Shown one piece after another: positions 1-9,661 of a stretch of 64,000 bases of DNA; positions within the stretch are counted from its first letter, which is position 1, and every line of letters starts with the position of its first letter. Made by a program: the position numbers and the translations under genes. A model generated the notes under the pieces. It was not told where the DNA came from. It did no database searches and saw only the letters and a list, made by a program, of their open reading frames with translations. This DNA comes from Enterobacter soli ATCC BAA-2102. GTDB taxonomy: Bacteria; Pseudomonadota; Gammaproteobacteria; Enterobacterales; Enterobacteriaceae. Location: positions 1 to 64,000 of the forward strand of contig NZ_LXES01000015.1 in NCBI RefSeq assembly GCF_001654845.1, read 5' to 3'.

Positions 1-35
1 AACGCGGCTTTCAGCTCACCGTTGCGAGGTCCCGT

Positions 36-63
36 ATATTACGTTTTCCTCATTCAGAGTCAA
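36..63 (-). promoter_or_regulatory. rRNA operon P2 promoter
   Basis: On the minus strand TTGACT (58-63) and TAATAT (36-41) are separated by 16 bp, about 120 bp downstream of P1. This is the tandem P1-P2 spacing typical of enterobacterial rrn operons. The transcript continues out of the window to the left, so the 16S gene is not seen here. Confidence 0.85.
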
Positions 64-155
64 GCGTTTATTTTCACTTTTCTCTGTTGGCGTTCATCTC
101 TGAACCCCGCTAACCCGGCGGCTTGTAAGCCGTTGTTCCGTGTCAGTGGAGGCGC

Positions 156-183
156 ATTATAGGGAGTTCTCAGACGTTGACAA
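156..183 (-). promoter_or_regulatory. rRNA operon P1 promoter
   Basis: Read on the minus strand, TTGTCA (178-183) and TATAAT (156-161) are 16 bp apart and are followed by the discriminator GCGCCTCC. This is the arrangement of the E. coli rrnB P1 core, which also lies just downstream of murI. A- and T-rich tracts at about 184-226 fit an UP element with Fis sites. The rRNA genes themselves lie off the left edge. Growth-rate and ppGpp control is inferred from the family, not visible. Confidence 0.9.
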
Positions 184-234
184 CCCCTCTTTTGAAAAAA
201 ACTTTCAACCGTCTCTTTTTTGCTCAAAACCGTG

Positions 235-1086
235 CTACAACGCTAGTTTTTCGAGCGTTTCAAAGCCGTAACGATGTAAAACGGGTAAAAGTTGTTCAGT
301 CTCTTTTGTTATCGCCATACAAAAAGCGATATTGGCATCGGTAGATTTTGCATCTGGCGCTTCATGTTCAAGCAGCCAGGCGGTACGACGCGCAATTGCC
401 GCACCGGAATCCACCAGCCGGGTCCCCTCTGGCAGAACCACCAGAAGTTCCTCCTGTAAAAGAGGGAAATGGGTGCATCCCAGAACAACGGTGTCCGGCG
501 GCTCCGGCATCCGCAGCCACGGACGCAAAATGCGGCGCAGCTCTTCCAGCGGAACCGCGTGTCCATGCAACTTCGCTTCCGCCATTTCGACAAGTTCTGC
601 AGAGCCGAGCATCGCAATCTGGCATTCATTAGCAAAGCGGTCGATCAGCTCACGTGTATAAGGACGCTTCACCGTGCCGCGCGTAGCCAGCAAACCGACA
701 ATCCCATTCGCCGTCAGACGAGCGGCCGGTTTAATCGCAGGCACAACGCCGACAACCGGGAACGGGAACTTTTCGCGTAATGCGGGGAGGGATACCGTAC
801 TCGCCGTATTGCAGGCAATCACTGCCAGCGCCAAAGGGTAGCGCTTTTGCACGGCAGTCACGATTTCAAGGACACGCTCAACAATGAACGCTTCACTCTT
901 TTCACCATAAGGGAAAGCGACGTTATCGAAAGCGTAGATATAGTGGAGATTCGGCAGGAGATGCCGAATCTCATCATAGACCGAAAGCCCACCGACGCCG
1001 GAATCAAACACCAGCACGGTGGGACGCGGATCAGAAGGTGTAGCTGCCAGACAAGGTGTATTCCCGTCCTGCAGTTTGATAGCCAT
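235..1086 (-). CDS. murI: Glutamate racemase MurI
   Basis: Converts L-glutamate to D-glutamate for peptidoglycan synthesis in the cytosol. The 283-residue protein carries the two catalytic cysteines of the Asp/Glu racemase family, Cys92 in ACNTAS and Cys204 in GCTHF, and the DSGVGG motif near residue 28. The roughly 20-residue N-terminal extension is typical of the E. coli enzyme, where it takes part in activation by UDP-MurNAc-L-Ala (family knowledge). The start lies 56 bp inside the end of btuB, the same overlap as in E. coli, so translation may be coupled. Downstream are rrn promoters rather than a terminator. Confidence 0.97.
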   Translation of the reverse strand: MAIKLQDGNTPCLAATPSDPRPTVLVFDSGVGGLSVYDEIRHLLPNLHYIYAFDNVAFPYGEKSEAFIVERVLEIVTAVQKRYPLALAVIACNTASTVSLPALREKFPFPVVGVVPAIKPAARLTANGIVGLLATRGTVKRPYTRELIDRFANECQIAMLGSAELVEMAEAKLHGHAVPLEELRRILRPWLRMPEPPDTVVLGCTHFPLLQEELLVVLPEGTRLVDSGAAIARRTAWLLEHEAPDAKSTDANIAFCMAITKETEQLLPVLHRYGFETLEKLAL

Positions 1087-2884
1087 AAACTGTCTCGTAA
1101 TCTTTATCGAACAGGTTAGCTATTTTACCACGAACTGTCAGATGAGAGGTGACAGGATATGAAACTGCGACATCCCACAGACTTACACCGCCCATTTTCA
1201 CACGTTCTGACGAATAGGTATTCGGATCGATAGCAACGTCATAGCGGGTTCCCAGGTAGCGGTACGCAACGTTCCAGTCGAGGTCCCACACCTGCCAGTC
1301 CAGCTGATACTTAACCTGCTGCTTAGAGCGGCGTGCCAGTACTTCGTTGGTTTTCGCATTACGTGGGTCAACATAATCATAAGAAATCTGATGACCTACC
1401 GGTCCGGTATCGAACTGTGCCGTCGCTTCCACACCTTTAATGCGCGCTTCGTCAACGTTGTAGTAACGATACGTATGCGGATCGCTGCTAATCAGATTAT
1501 CAATGTCATTGCGATAACCGGTAACGCGCCAGTTGACCGGCCCCGTCAGACCTTCAAAGCCACCTTCCCACTGCTTACTCTCCTCCGGTTTAAGGTCCGG
1601 ATTACCGTAAGAGGCACTGTGGATCTGACTCATGGTCGGAGCTTTGAATGCGGTACCGTAGGAGGCAATTATGCGATAACCATCCACAAACTCCCACGCA
1701 GCGCTGGTTTGCCATGTTCCGTGGTTGCCAAAGTTGGAGTTATCGTCATTACGCGCCGCGGCTTCGAGCGTCACGCTATTGAACTGCTGCATTGCAGACA
1801 AGAACACACCAGTATTGCGCTGCTCGTAGCCTTTATCCAGATAGCCCGTGCCCGCCTGGGTTTTTTGCTTCTGCCAGTCCAGACCCGCGCCGATATTCCC
1901 GTGGCCCACTTCAACGGTGTTCAGCCACTGCGTCGTGTACTGCTTCACGTCGTCCATGGTTGCGGAATCAGCATAACGCCCTTTTTTCGGGTCATAGTTC
2001 TGATCTTTACTGCGGCCGTAACCTGCCACCAGCTGCGACTGGAAAATCCCCTGGTTATAACGCAGGCCGGTATCCCAGTTTTGGCTGTAGAGCTGGCGGG
2101 TATCCGGGCGTCCATCAACCATAAAGTTTGCGTCGTAATGATCGTAGCCGTCATACGCCGTACGGTTGTCGTAGCCAAAACCACGGAAGAAACCGCTTAC
2201 GCTGTCAGTAATTTGCTGCTCCACAGAGCCATACAGTGACTTACTCATAAAGCCGTCACGATCCGGCTGGCGCGGAGCATCTTTTGCACCGATATCAAAA
2301 CCGCGGGTATAGGTATAGTTACCCGCCATGGTGATTTTGGTTTTATCCAGTACCTGCTGGAAGGAGCCATCATAGGTCTGGTAGCCCTTAGACCCCACAC
2401 CCGCAGAAATTTCTGCCCCCGGCTTATCGCGCCCGGTGATGATGTTGATTACACCGCCAATCGCGTCGGAGCCATACAGGGCTGAACGTGGGCCACGAAT
2501 GTATTCAATACGCTGAATCAGGGACGTCGGGATTTGGCTCAGGTCAGGAACGTTGCTGATCCCTGCATTATTCAGGGGGATACCATCGATCAGCACCAGA
2601 ACATGACGAGATTCAGTCCCGCGTATAAAGGTAGAAGAGGTCGCGCCCATACCACCGCTTTGCGCGATATCCACGCCCGGCAGTCGTGACATGATTTCAA
2701 CAACACTCTTTGCCTGCCAGCGTTCAATATCTTCACGCGTCACAACAGATGTCGGAGCCAGAACGGTTTTTGCTGGTTGCTCAAAACGGTTTGCCGTCAC
2801 CACCAACGAGTCTGCGCTATCCTGCGCCCAGCCCGAAAATGCCGTGACGGAAAACGCCGTCAACAGCGATACTTTTTTAATCAT
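1031..2884 (-). CDS. btuB: Vitamin B12 outer-membrane transporter BtuB
   Basis: TonB-dependent receptor that moves cobalamin across the outer membrane. I start it at the MIKK methionine, giving 617 residues (E. coli 614); an in-frame ATG 15 bp upstream has no support. A signal peptide ends near residue 20 (SGWA/QDS), followed by a TonB box (DSLVVTA, about 25-31), a plug domain and a 22-strand barrel ending in the aromatic SYTF terminus. The leader holds a cobalamin riboswitch whose last hairpin covers the start region, so expression should fall when adenosylcobalamin is plentiful. The 3' end overlaps murI. Confidence 0.97.
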   Translation of the reverse strand: MIKKVSLLTAFSVTAFSGWAQDSADSLVVTANRFEQPAKTVLAPTSVVTREDIERWQAKSVVEIMSRLPGVDIAQSGGMGATSSTFIRGTESRHVLVLIDGIPLNNAGISNVPDLSQIPTSLIQRIEYIRGPRSALYGSDAIGGVINIITGRDKPGAEISAGVGSKGYQTYDGSFQQVLDKTKITMAGNYTYTRGFDIGAKDAPRQPDRDGFMSKSLYGSVEQQITDSVSGFFRGFGYDNRTAYDGYDHYDANFMVDGRPDTRQLYSQNWDTGLRYNQGIFQSQLVAGYGRSKDQNYDPKKGRYADSATMDDVKQYTTQWLNTVEVGHGNIGAGLDWQKQKTQAGTGYLDKGYEQRNTGVFLSAMQQFNSVTLEAAARNDDNSNFGNHGTWQTSAAWEFVDGYRIIASYGTAFKAPTMSQIHSASYGNPDLKPEESKQWEGGFEGLTGPVNWRVTGYRNDIDNLISSDPHTYRYYNVDEARIKGVEATAQFDTGPVGHQISYDYVDPRNAKTNEVLARRSKQQVKYQLDWQVWDLDWNVAYRYLGTRYDVAIDPNTYSSERVKMGGVSLWDVAVSYPVTSHLTVRGKIANLFDKDYETVYGYQTAGREYTLSGSYTF

Positions 2885-3111
2885 TGTAAAAGCATCCACA
2901 ATATAAGAAGGATGCCGCAGGCCTCATCTATAGCACGCGATGATGAAACCAAATGCGACGTGATCCCGGCAGGTCTTCGGGCTAGGTGGCGTTTAATGGA
3001 TGAAGACTTCCCGTTCTCACAGTGTCTACAACTCTCATCCCGCCAGTCTTTACCGCTGCGCGTCAGCTCCAGATTTACACTGGATTCCCTTTTCACTCTC
3101 AGGAGACCGGA
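2885..3111 (-). promoter_or_regulatory. Cobalamin riboswitch in the btuB leader
   Basis: The leader closely follows the E. coli btuB leader. On the minus strand it contains the B12 box AGCCCGAAGACCTGCC (complement of 2968-2983), the upstream segment with AATCCAGTG and GCTGACGCGCAGCGG, and a terminal hairpin of GCATCC/GGATGC arms (2892-2897 and 2910-2915) that can sequester the ribosome-binding site. By homology it binds adenosylcobalamin and represses btuB translation. The 5' boundary is estimated from the proposed promoter. Confidence 0.92.
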
Positions 3112-3117
3112 AACAGA

Positions 3118-3147
3118 ATGCTACAATTAGACACGTATAGATGTCCA
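3118..3147 (-). promoter_or_regulatory. Putative btuB promoter
   Basis: On the minus strand TGGACA (3142-3147) and TAGCAT (3118-3123) lie 18 bp apart. This would start the transcript near 3111 and give a leader of about 228 nt, close to the E. coli length. The -35 box falls inside a met-box-like sequence. Assigned by eye only. Confidence 0.45.
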
Positions 3148-3178
3148 GATAGCTATTAGCCATTAAATCTGGACATCC
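3139..3178. promoter_or_regulatory. Candidate MetJ operator between btuB and trmA
   Basis: Two MetJ-box-like arrays face each other. On the plus strand, AGATGTCC AGATAGCT covers 3139-3154. On the minus strand, GGATGTCC AGATTTAA covers 3178-3163. The 12-mer AGATGTCCAGAT at 3139-3150 is identical to part of the metB operator in this window (complement of 33360-33371). The arms 3141-3150 and 3167-3176 are perfect inverted repeats. The site overlaps the proposed btuB -35. Regulation by MetJ is inference. Confidence 0.55.
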
Positions 3179-3230
3179 CCTGAACAATGCCTACAATCCC
3201 CGCGTAATTCTTTATCACTCAGGACGTATC

Positions 3231-4331
3231 ATGACCCCCGAACACCTCCCGACAGAACAGTACGACGCGCAGCTGGCAGAGAAAGTTGTCCGCCTGCAAA
3301 GTATGATGACGCCTTTCAACGCGCCCGTTCCCGAGGTGTTCCGCTCGCCAGTCAGCCACTACCGTATGCGTGCGGAGTTCCGCATCTGGCATGATGGGGA
3401 CGACCTGTACCACATCATTTTTGATCAGCAGACAAAATCCCGCATCCGCGTAGACAGTTTTCCGGCGGCAAGCGAGCTGATTAACCAGCTGATGACCCTC
3501 ATTATGGATGGCGTGCGTAGCAACCCGGTGCTTCGCAACAAGCTGTTCCAGATTGACTACCTGACCACGCAAAGCAACCAGGCGATTGTCTCGCTGCTGT
3601 ATCACAAAGCGCTGAACGACGAGTGGCGCGAGCAGGCTGAATCCCTGCGCGATGCCCTGCGTGCGCAGAATATCAATGTTCACCTTATTGGCCGTGCGAC
3701 CAAAACCAAAATCATGCTCGACCAGGATTACATCGACGAGCGTCTGCCGGTGGCGGGTAAAGAGATGATTTATCGCCAGGTGGAAAACAGCTTCACCCAG
3801 CCAAACGCCGCGATGAACGTGCAGATGCTGGAGTGGGCGCTGAAGGCGACAGAAGGGTCAACGGGCGATCTGCTTGAGTTGTACTGTGGTAACGGCAACT
3901 TCTCGCTGGCGCTGGCGCGTAACTTTGAGCGCGTGCTGGCCACAGAAATCGCTAAACCGTCGGTCGCGGCCGCCCAGTACAACATTGCAGCCAACCATAT
4001 CGATAACGTGCAGATCATTCGTATGGCGGCAGAAGAGTTTACGCAGGCGATGAACGGCGTGCGTGAGTTCAATCGATTACAGGGTATCGACCTGAAGAGT
4101 TACCAGTGTGAGACGATTTTTGTCGATCCACCGCGCAGTGGGCTGGACAGCGAAACCGAGAAGATGGTGCAGGCGTACCCGCGTATTTTGTACATCTCCT
4201 GCAACCCGGAAACCCTGTGCAAGAACCTGGAAACATTAAGCCAGACGCACAAGGTTGAACGTCTGGCTCTGTTCGATCAGTTCCCATATACGCACCATAT
4301 GGAGTGCGGTGTACTGCTTACTGCGAAGTAA
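3231..4331 (+). CDS. trmA: tRNA (uracil-5-)-methyltransferase TrmA
   Basis: Uses S-adenosylmethionine to make 5-methyluridine at position 54 of the T-loop of tRNAs, and also modifies tmRNA. The 366 residues match the E. coli length. Visible are the SAM motif [14 protein letters not shown], the [10 protein letters not shown] motif, the nucleophilic cysteine in YISCNPET (Cys324 in E. coli numbering) and the C-terminal MECGV with the general-base glutamate. It is transcribed divergently from btuB. TACAAT at 3192-3197 followed by a C/G-rich CCCCGCG stretch looks like a stringently controlled promoter. Confidence 0.97.
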   Translation: MTPEHLPTEQYDAQLAEKVVRLQSMMTPFNAPVPEVFRSPVSHYRMRAEFRIWHDGDDLYHIIFDQQTKSRIRVDSFPAASELINQLMTLIMDGVRSNPVLRNKLFQIDYLTTQSNQAIVSLLYHKALNDEWREQAESLRDALRAQNINVHLIGRATKTKIMLDQDYIDERLPVAGKEMIYRQVENSFTQPNAAMNVQMLEWALKATEGSTGDLLELYCGNGNFSLALARNFERVLATEIAKPSVAAAQYNIAANHIDNVQIIRMAAEEFTQAMNGVREFNRLQGIDLKSYQCETIFVDPPRSGLDSETEKMVQAYPRILYISCNPETLCKNLETLSQTHKVERLALFDQFPYTHHMECGVLLTAK

Positions 4332-4340
4332 TGAGGTTCC

Positions 4341-4375
4341 CGTAGGGCAGGTAAGCGAAGCGCCACCTGCCTACA
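4341..4375. repeat. REP-like palindrome (B family)
   Basis: Imperfect palindrome with arms GTAGGGCAGGT (4342-4352) and ACCTGCCTAC (4365-4374) around a GCGAAGCGCC centre, 10 bp past trmA. It shares its outline (GTAGG...GCGC...CCTAC) with palindromes at 9617, 15600, 26081 and 50982. Probably a REP unit acting at the RNA or gyrase level. Confidence 0.7.
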
Positions 4376-4388
4376 ACACCTAATTTAC

Positions 4389-4748
4389 TTACTCTGGCAG
4401 CTCGTGCTTACGACCACGCATCCGCGAGCCAATCCAGAATACCAGCGCCACAGACAGCACCGCTGGCAGGAAGTTTGAGCCGATATCCGGGTACTCTGCG
4501 CGTACCACAGTGCTGTACAACAACACGCCTAAAATAAAGCAGGCAGCGGCAAGACCCGGCAACCCCACAGGCATCGTGCGGTTCAGATAGCGTTGATGCA
4601 GACAGTACACCGTCAGCACCAGTGCAATTAGCGGGAAAATTGAGAATGGTACGATAGAGCTGAAAACAGCCGAAAACGTGCCATTAATTGATAAGCCAGC
4701 GATCAATGCCAGCAACAACGTACCTTTATCCTGACCTGACTGTTTCAT
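4389..4748 (-). CDS. yijD: Inner-membrane protein YijD (DUF1422)
   Basis: A 119-residue protein matching E. coli YijD, with four likely membrane segments at about 10-28, 30-48, 65-82 and 93-108. The short N-terminus (MKQSGQDK) and basic C-terminal tail ([11 protein letters not shown]) are probably cytosolic. Its biochemical function is not established. It lies 10 bp after fabR in the same direction, so the two are likely co-transcribed. No catalytic motif is visible. Confidence 0.93.
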   Translation of the reverse strand: MKQSGQDKGTLLLALIAGLSINGTFSAVFSSIVPFSIFPLIALVLTVYCLHQRYLNRTMPVGLPGLAAACFILGVLLYSTVVRAEYPDIGSNFLPAVLSVALVFWIGSRMRGRKHELPE

Positions 4749-4758
4749 TACTCACCCT

Positions 4759-5394
4759 TCACTCATCGGTTTGATGTGCCAACTTTTCTTGTTCACGGCG
4801 ATACCAGTAATATGCTCCTTTGGAGATCATCCTGAGTTGCAATACCAGTCGCTCTTCGAGCTGCTTGCGCTGTTCAACGCTCACATCCAGTGCTTCGGCA
4901 CCCGCACTGAAGACAATTGTCACCATCGCCTCGGCCTGCGCTTCAGTGAAGGCACGCGGCATATGGTTTTCGAGTTCAAGATAGTCGGCAAGTTCCGCGA
5001 TGAAATGCTGAATTTCACGCGCGACCGCGGCACGAAATGCGGCCGATGTCCCGGAGCGTTCACGCAAAAGCAGGCGAAACGCGTTGGGGTTATTGCCGAT
5101 AAATTCCATAAAGGTCGATACGGACGTGCGGATCACGCTACCGCCTTTTGCGATACGCTGACGTGCCTGGCGCATCAGCTGGCGCAGCATCAGACCACTC
5201 TCATCGACCATGGTCAGGCCCAGTTCATCCACATCACGGAAATGACGATAGAAGGACGTTGGCGCAATCCCGGCCTCGCGTGCGACTTCGCGCAGGCTCA
5301 AACTGGCAAAACTTCGCTCTGCACTCAGTTGACTGAATGCGGCTTCCACCAGCGAACGCCGGGTTTTCTCTTTTTGTTGTGCTCTTACGCCCAT
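4759..5394 (-). CDS. fabR: Unsaturated fatty acid regulator FabR
   Basis: TetR-family repressor that senses the unsaturated to saturated acyl-thioester ratio and represses fabA and fabB. The N-terminal helix-turn-helix spans about residues 10-55 ([24 protein letters not shown]) and the C-terminal ligand domain is well conserved with E. coli. I start at the ATG of MGVRAQQ, giving 211 residues; the preceding codon is GTG and could be the start instead. The longer open frame upstream to 5520 is not supported. The C-terminal tail differs from E. coli (KLAHQTDE), as is common in this family. Divergent from sthA. Confidence 0.95.
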   Translation of the reverse strand: MGVRAQQKEKTRRSLVEAAFSQLSAERSFASLSLREVAREAGIAPTSFYRHFRDVDELGLTMVDESGLMLRQLMRQARQRIAKGGSVIRTSVSTFMEFIGNNPNAFRLLLRERSGTSAAFRAAVAREIQHFIAELADYLELENHMPRAFTEAQAEAMVTIVFSAGAEALDVSVEQRKQLEERLVLQLRMISKGAYYWYRREQEKLAHQTDE

Positions 5395-5593
5395 CACGAT
5401 AGTTGAATCCTTCCAAAGGCCTGATGGCACTATACCAGAGAATAAAATTAATCTGTTTGCCTGGCTTTGTGAATGATTGTTTACGCGCGGTTTGTGCTCC
5501 ACTGCCCGAAAAAAGCACAACGATAATTGGGTTACTCTGGCAATGATGTTATGATTCTGTTGCTTTTATGTATAAGAACAGGTAAGCCTTGCC

Positions 5594-6994
5594 ATGCCAC
5601 ACACCTACGATTACGACGCAATAGTTATTGGTTCCGGCCCCGGCGGCGAAGGCGCTGCTATGGGACTGGTGAAACAGGGAGCCAGAGTAGCGGTCATAGA
5701 GCGCTACCATAATGTTGGCGGTGGTTGCACCCACTGGGGCACCATCCCTTCCAAAGCCCTCCGCCATGCCGTTAGCCGTATTATTGAATTTAACCAGAAC
5801 CCTCTTTACAGCGACCACTCCCGACTTCTTCGTTCTTCCTTTGCCGACATCCTGAATCATGCGGATACCGTCATTAATCAGCAGACACGTATGCGTCAGG
5901 GGTTTTATGAGCGTAACCACTGCGAAATTTTGCAGGGCAACGCGCATTTTGTTGACGAGCACACCTTAGCACTGGAATGCCATGACGGTTCGGTTGAAAC
6001 CATCACCGCTGAAAAATTCGTGATTGCCTGCGGTTCGCGCCCGTACCATCCGGCCGATGTCGACTTCTCGCACCCACGCATCTACGACAGCGATTCCATC
6101 CTCAGCCTGCACCACGAACCACGCCATGTCATTATCTATGGCGCAGGGGTGATTGGCTGCGAATATGCGTCGATCTTCCGGGGTATGGAGGTCAAAGTTG
6201 ACCTGATCAACACCCGCGATCGCCTGCTGGCCTTCCTCGACCAGGAGATGTCGGATTCCCTCTCGTACCACTTCTGGAACAGCGGTGTGGTGATTCGCCA
6301 CAACGAAGAGTACGAGAAAATCGAAGGCTGCGATGACGGTGTGATCATGCATCTGAAATCCGGCAAAAAGCTGAAAGCCGACTGCCTGCTGTATGCCAAC
6401 GGCCGTACCGGTAACACTGATTCGCTGGCGCTGGAAAACATCGGGCTTGAAACCGACAGCCGTGGCCAGCTGAAGGTCAACAGCATGTACCAGACTGCGC
6501 TGCCGCACGTTTACGCGGTGGGTGACGTGATTGGTTATCCAAGCCTCGCGTCAGCGGCCTACGACCAGGGGCGCATTGCGGCTCAGGCGCTGGTGAAAGG
6601 CGAAGCAACGGCGCACCTGATTGAAGATATTCCAACAGGGATTTACACCATCCCGGAAATTAGCTCAGTCGGGAAAACCGAACAGCAACTGACGGCCATG
6701 AAAGTGCCTTACGAGGTGGGTCGTGCGCAGTTTAAACATCTGGCGCGCGCGCAAATCGTGGGAATGAGTGTGGGAACGCTGAAGATTTTGTTCCATCGCG
6801 AGACGAAAGAGATCCTCGGTATTCACTGCTTTGGTGAACGCGCGGCGGAAATCATTCATATCGGCCAGGCAATAATGGAGCAAAAAGGTGGTGGTAACAC
6901 CATCGAGTACTTCGTTAACACCACCTTTAACTACCCGACCATGGCGGAAGCCTATCGGGTAGCAGCACTAAACGGTCTGAACCGTCTGTTTTAA
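5594..6994 (+). CDS. sthA: Soluble pyridine nucleotide transhydrogenase SthA
   Basis: Cytosolic FAD flavoprotein that moves reducing equivalents from NADPH to NAD+, lowering excess NADPH. The 466 residues equal the E. coli length. The FAD motif GSGPGGEG starts near residue 13 and the NAD(P) motif [11 protein letters not shown] near 183. At the place where lipoamide dehydrogenase has its CxxxxC redox disulfide this protein has CTHWGT, so the second cysteine is missing, as expected for SthA. The last 27 bp overlap the 3' end of oxyR on the other strand. Confidence 0.97.
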   Translation: MPHTYDYDAIVIGSGPGGEGAAMGLVKQGARVAVIERYHNVGGGCTHWGTIPSKALRHAVSRIIEFNQNPLYSDHSRLLRSSFADILNHADTVINQQTRMRQGFYERNHCEILQGNAHFVDEHTLALECHDGSVETITAEKFVIACGSRPYHPADVDFSHPRIYDSDSILSLHHEPRHVIIYGAGVIGCEYASIFRGMEVKVDLINTRDRLLAFLDQEMSDSLSYHFWNSGVVIRHNEEYEKIEGCDDGVIMHLKSGKKLKADCLLYANGRTGNTDSLALENIGLETDSRGQLKVNSMYQTALPHVYAVGDVIGYPSLASAAYDQGRIAAQALVKGEATAHLIEDIPTGIYTIPEISSVGKTEQQLTAMKVPYEVGRAQFKHLARAQIVGMSVGTLKILFHRETKEILGIHCFGERAAEIIHIGQAIMEQKGGGNTIEYFVNTTFNYPTMAEAYRVAALNGLNRLF

Positions 6995-7894
6995 CGCGCT
7001 GTCAAAATGGCCATCCATGGAACCACGGATGGCCTCAGCCAGCTGCTCATAGCGGCTGCGCAGTGGCGATCCCGGGCGATAAACCAGGCCAATGGTACGA
7101 CGCGGCTCTGGTTTAATGCACGGCAGATAGACCACACCATCACGTTTACGCTCGCGCGGAACAGCCAGCGCAGGCAGCAGTGTGATACCACTTCCCGCCG
7201 CCACCATGTTACGCAGCGTTTCCAGACTGGTTGCGCGGAAATGGGTATCTTCATCCGCACCGGCCTCAAAACAGAAGCCCATCGCCTGATCGCGCAGGCA
7301 GTGACCATCTTCCAGCATCAGCAGTTTTTCACCGGCCAGATCGGCCATCGGCACGCGATCGCGGTTCGCCCACGGGTGATCTTCATAGATCGCCAACATC
7401 ATCGGCTCATCAAACAGCGGCACCTCAATAAAGGCTTCGCTCTCTTTGACCAGCGCCAGAATCGCGCAATCGAGCTTACCGCTATCTAACTGCGCCAGCA
7501 GCTGATGGGTTTGCGCTTCATGCAGATACATTTCGAGTTTCGGGAATGTCTGGTGCAGCATCGGAATGATGTGCGGTAACAGGTACGGGCCAACGGTTGG
7601 GATCAGGCCAATATGCAGTGGGCCCGACATCGCTTCCCCCTGCTGGCTTGCCATTTCCTTGAGCACTTTGACCTCGCGCAGCACAGTACGCGCCTGATCC
7701 ACCAGCAAAAGACCTGCCTGGGTGAACAGTACCTTACGACTGGTGCGCTCCAGCAGCATGACGCCCAGCTCATCTTCCAGCTTGCGGATCTGACCGCTCA
7801 GCGTGGGCTGGCTGACGTGGCAGGAATCTGCCGCGCGGCGAAAATGACGGTGCTCGGCTAACGCTACCAGGTATTCAAGATCACGAATATTCAT
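6968..7894 (-). CDS. oxyR: Hydrogen peroxide sensor-regulator OxyR
   Basis: LysR-family activator of the peroxide regulon. It has an N-terminal winged helix-turn-helix (about 1-60) and a substrate-binding-like redox domain with the sensor cysteines Cys199 and Cys208 in [12 protein letters not shown]. The protein has 308 residues (E. coli 305), with a slightly changed C-terminus. It is divergent from the sRNA gene oxyS, and the shared intergenic region should carry its autoregulatory site. Its likely target katG is also in this window. Its 3' end overlaps sthA by 27 bp. Confidence 0.97.
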   Translation of the reverse strand: MNIRDLEYLVALAEHRHFRRAADSCHVSQPTLSGQIRKLEDELGVMLLERTSRKVLFTQAGLLLVDQARTVLREVKVLKEMASQQGEAMSGPLHIGLIPTVGPYLLPHIIPMLHQTFPKLEMYLHEAQTHQLLAQLDSGKLDCAILALVKESEAFIEVPLFDEPMMLAIYEDHPWANRDRVPMADLAGEKLLMLEDGHCLRDQAMGFCFEAGADEDTHFRATSLETLRNMVAAGSGITLLPALAVPRERKRDGVVYLPCIKPEPRRTIGLVYRPGSPLRSRYEQLAEAIRGSMDGHFDSALKQTVQTV

Positions 7895-7899
7895 TATTC

Positions 7900-7985
7900 A
7901 TCCTCCGTCGCCACGATAGTTCATGGCGATAGATAGCATAGCAACGAACGATTATCCCTATCAAGCATTCTGTTGAATAATACAC
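7900..7985. promoter_or_regulatory. oxyR-oxyS divergent control region
   Basis: Short region between the oxyR start and the proposed OxyS start. It contains several ATAG/CTAT-type tetrads (GATAG near 7915, GATAGATAG near 7928, CCTATC near 7958) of the kind OxyR contacts at 10-11 bp spacing. TAATAC (7978-7983) is a plausible OxyS -10 with no good -35, as expected for an OxyR-dependent promoter. Exact operator limits are not resolved. Confidence 0.55.
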
Positions 7986-7991
7986 CACATA

Positions 7992-8102
7992 GACAGGGCG
8001 GCACGTGTTTGACCCTTGACGTCCCCGCCACCGTCTGACGAGTTTCTCTCAAAACTCGAACAACTAAAGCCAACGTGAACTTTTGCGGACCCCGTGGTCC
8101 GC
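7992..8102 (+). ncRNA. oxyS: Small RNA OxyS
   Basis: About 111 nt, the length of E. coli OxyS (109 nt), at the same place divergent from oxyR. The 3' half is nearly identical to E. coli: a GAGTTTCTC...AACTCGAA hairpin (about 8040-8060), the unstructured linker AACTAAAGCCAACGTGAAC and the TTTTGCGGA lead into the terminator. The 5' half has diverged, and the terminator loop no longer carries CUCC. By homology it is Hfq-dependent and induced by peroxide through OxyR. Confidence 0.9.
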
Positions 8103-8111
8103 ATTTTTTTT
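8085..8111 (+). terminator. OxyS terminator
   Basis: GCGGACC (8085-8091) pairs with GGTCCGC (8096-8102) around a CCGT loop and is followed by a run of eight T (8104-8111). Confidence 0.92.
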
Positions 8112-8113
8112 GC

Positions 8114-8149
8114 GTAAAAAAGCCTGGCGCTAAGCCAGGCTCCGTTTTT
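8114..8149. terminator. Bidirectional terminator, argH side
   Basis: Perfect arms AGCCTGGC (8121-8128) and GCCAGGCT (8134-8141) with a 5-base loop. An A-run at 8116-8121 becomes the U-tract for argH on the minus strand, and TTTTT at 8145-8149 serves the plus strand. It closes the argCBH operon. Confidence 0.85.
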
Positions 8150-8150
8150 C

Positions 8151-8184
8151 TCCCTCTCCCCGTGGGAGAGGGCCGGGGTGAGGG
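8151..8184. repeat. REP-like palindrome (A family)
   Basis: CCCTCTCCC...GGGAGAGGG followed by CCGGGGTGAGGG. Relatives occur at 29595-29690, 46976-47024, 54400-54431 and 59417-59511. All are intergenic and most lie close to gene 3' ends. Confidence 0.75.
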
Positions 8185-8210
8185 CACCAGCCCGCACTAT
8201 TCAAACCAAA

Positions 8211-9584
8211 TTAAACTAACCGTTTTTTCGCATCCGCAATCGCCTGTGCAACCTGCTTAGGCGACACGCCGCCTTTCGCCGCACGCTTATCCAGGCAAGA
8301 CTGCAACGCCAGAATCGGATAGACATCATCCCCGATAACCGCGCTGAATTTTTGCAGGTCGGTAAGCGTCAGATCTTCCAGCGGTTTACCCTGACGGATC
8401 GCTTCCACTACCGCTTCACCCACAATATGGTGCGCTTCACGGAACGGTACGCCTTTCGCGACCAGGTAGTCCGCCAGTTCGGTGGAGTTGGCATAACCCT
8501 GCTGCGCAGCTTCCTGGCAACGCGGGCGTTTCACCTGGATACCATCCAGCACCAGTGCGCCCATATGCAGGCAGTCCAGCCAGGTGTCGAGCGCGTCGAA
8601 CAGCCCTTCTTTGTCTTCCTGCATATCTTTGTTATACGCCAGCGGCAGCCCTTTCAGGGTCATCATCATTCCGGTCAGCGCACCCTGCACACGGCCACAC
8701 TTACCGCGGATAAGCTCCAGCGCATCCGGGTTTTTCTTCTGTGGCATCAGGGAAGAGCCAGAAGTTACACGGTCAGACAGCTCAACAAAGCCGGCTTCAC
8801 CGGAGTTGAAGAAGATCAGATCCTCTGCGAAACGCGACAGGTGAACCATGCCGATAGAAGCATTGGACAGCAGCTCCAGCACGTGATCGCGGTCAGACAC
8901 GCTGTCCAGGCTGTTACGGGTGGCAGAAGCAAAGCCCAGCCAGCCTGCCAGCTGTTCACGATCGATTTCATACGCTGTACCCGCCAGCGCACCGCTACCC
9001 AGCGGGCTCACGTCCAGACGTTTCAGGGTATCCTGAAGACGGCTTTCATCTCGTGCCAGCATTTCTACATAGGCCAGGCTCCAGTGCGCAAACGTCACCG
9101 GCTGGGCACGTTGCAGGTGGGTGTAACCCGGCATGACCGCATCCTGGTTGTTCTGCGCGGTTTCCACCAGTGCAGCCTGTAACTGACGGTTTGCTGCCAG
9201 CAGCTCCACCACGGTGTCTTTACACCACAGTTTCAGGTCAGTCGCGACCTGGTCGTTACGGCTACGGCCGGTGTGCAGCTTTTTACCCAGCTGACCGACT
9301 TTATCGATAAGCTTACCTTCCACCCAGCTATGGATATCTTCGGCATCGCTTTTCAGGATCTGCTGCGGGTCCAGACGTACCTCTTCCAGCAGGTTGTTCA
9401 GCGCTTCTTCCAGCTGCTGTTGCTCATCTGCGGTCAGTACACCTACGGTAACCAGCGCTTTGGACCAGGCCACAGAGCCGACGATATCTTGTTCGGCCAG
9501 GCGGTAGTCGAAGCGCAAAGAGTCGTTAAACTGTTTGAACCGTTGATCCGCTGCCTGTGTAAAACGCCCACCCCAAAGTGCCAT
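8211..9584 (-). CDS. argH: Argininosuccinate lyase ArgH
   Basis: Last step of arginine synthesis: splits argininosuccinate into arginine and fumarate. The 457 residues match E. coli. It belongs to the fumarase/aspartase superfamily and shows the signature [12 protein letters not shown] around residues 277-288, on the mobile loop that carries the catalytic serine, plus the GRSRNDQ and [11 protein letters not shown] motifs. It is the last gene of argC-argB-argH and is separated from argB by 77 bp containing a REP palindrome, which may alter relative expression. Confidence 0.97.
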   Translation of the reverse strand: MALWGGRFTQAADQRFKQFNDSLRFDYRLAEQDIVGSVAWSKALVTVGVLTADEQQQLEEALNNLLEEVRLDPQQILKSDAEDIHSWVEGKLIDKVGQLGKKLHTGRSRNDQVATDLKLWCKDTVVELLAANRQLQAALVETAQNNQDAVMPGYTHLQRAQPVTFAHWSLAYVEMLARDESRLQDTLKRLDVSPLGSGALAGTAYEIDREQLAGWLGFASATRNSLDSVSDRDHVLELLSNASIGMVHLSRFAEDLIFFNSGEAGFVELSDRVTSGSSLMPQKKNPDALELIRGKCGRVQGALTGMMMTLKGLPLAYNKDMQEDKEGLFDALDTWLDCLHMGALVLDGIQVKRPRCQEAAQQGYANSTELADYLVAKGVPFREAHHIVGEAVVEAIRQGKPLEDLTLTDLQKFSAVIGDDVYPILALQSCLDKRAAKGGVSPKQVAQAIADAKKRLV

Positions 9585-9616
9585 AACATGCTTCCTTAAT
9601 ATCTTTGATTTTCATT

Positions 9617-9646
9617 GCCCGGTGGCGCTGCGCTTACCGGGCCTAC
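9617..9646. repeat. REP-like palindrome (B family) in the argB-argH gap
   Basis: GCCCGGT...ACCGGGC arms around GGCGCTGCGCTT, ending in CTAC. It sits inside the argCBH operon between argB and argH, where such hairpins commonly stabilise upstream mRNA. Confidence 0.8.
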
Positions 9647-9661
9647 AAAACAATAAATCGA

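Noticed and set aside
1391..2239. 282-codon open frame on the plus strand
   Set aside because: Antisense to btuB, with no ribosome-binding site and low-complexity content.
8352..9182. 276-codon open frame on the plus strand
   Set aside because: Antisense to argH and without supporting signals.
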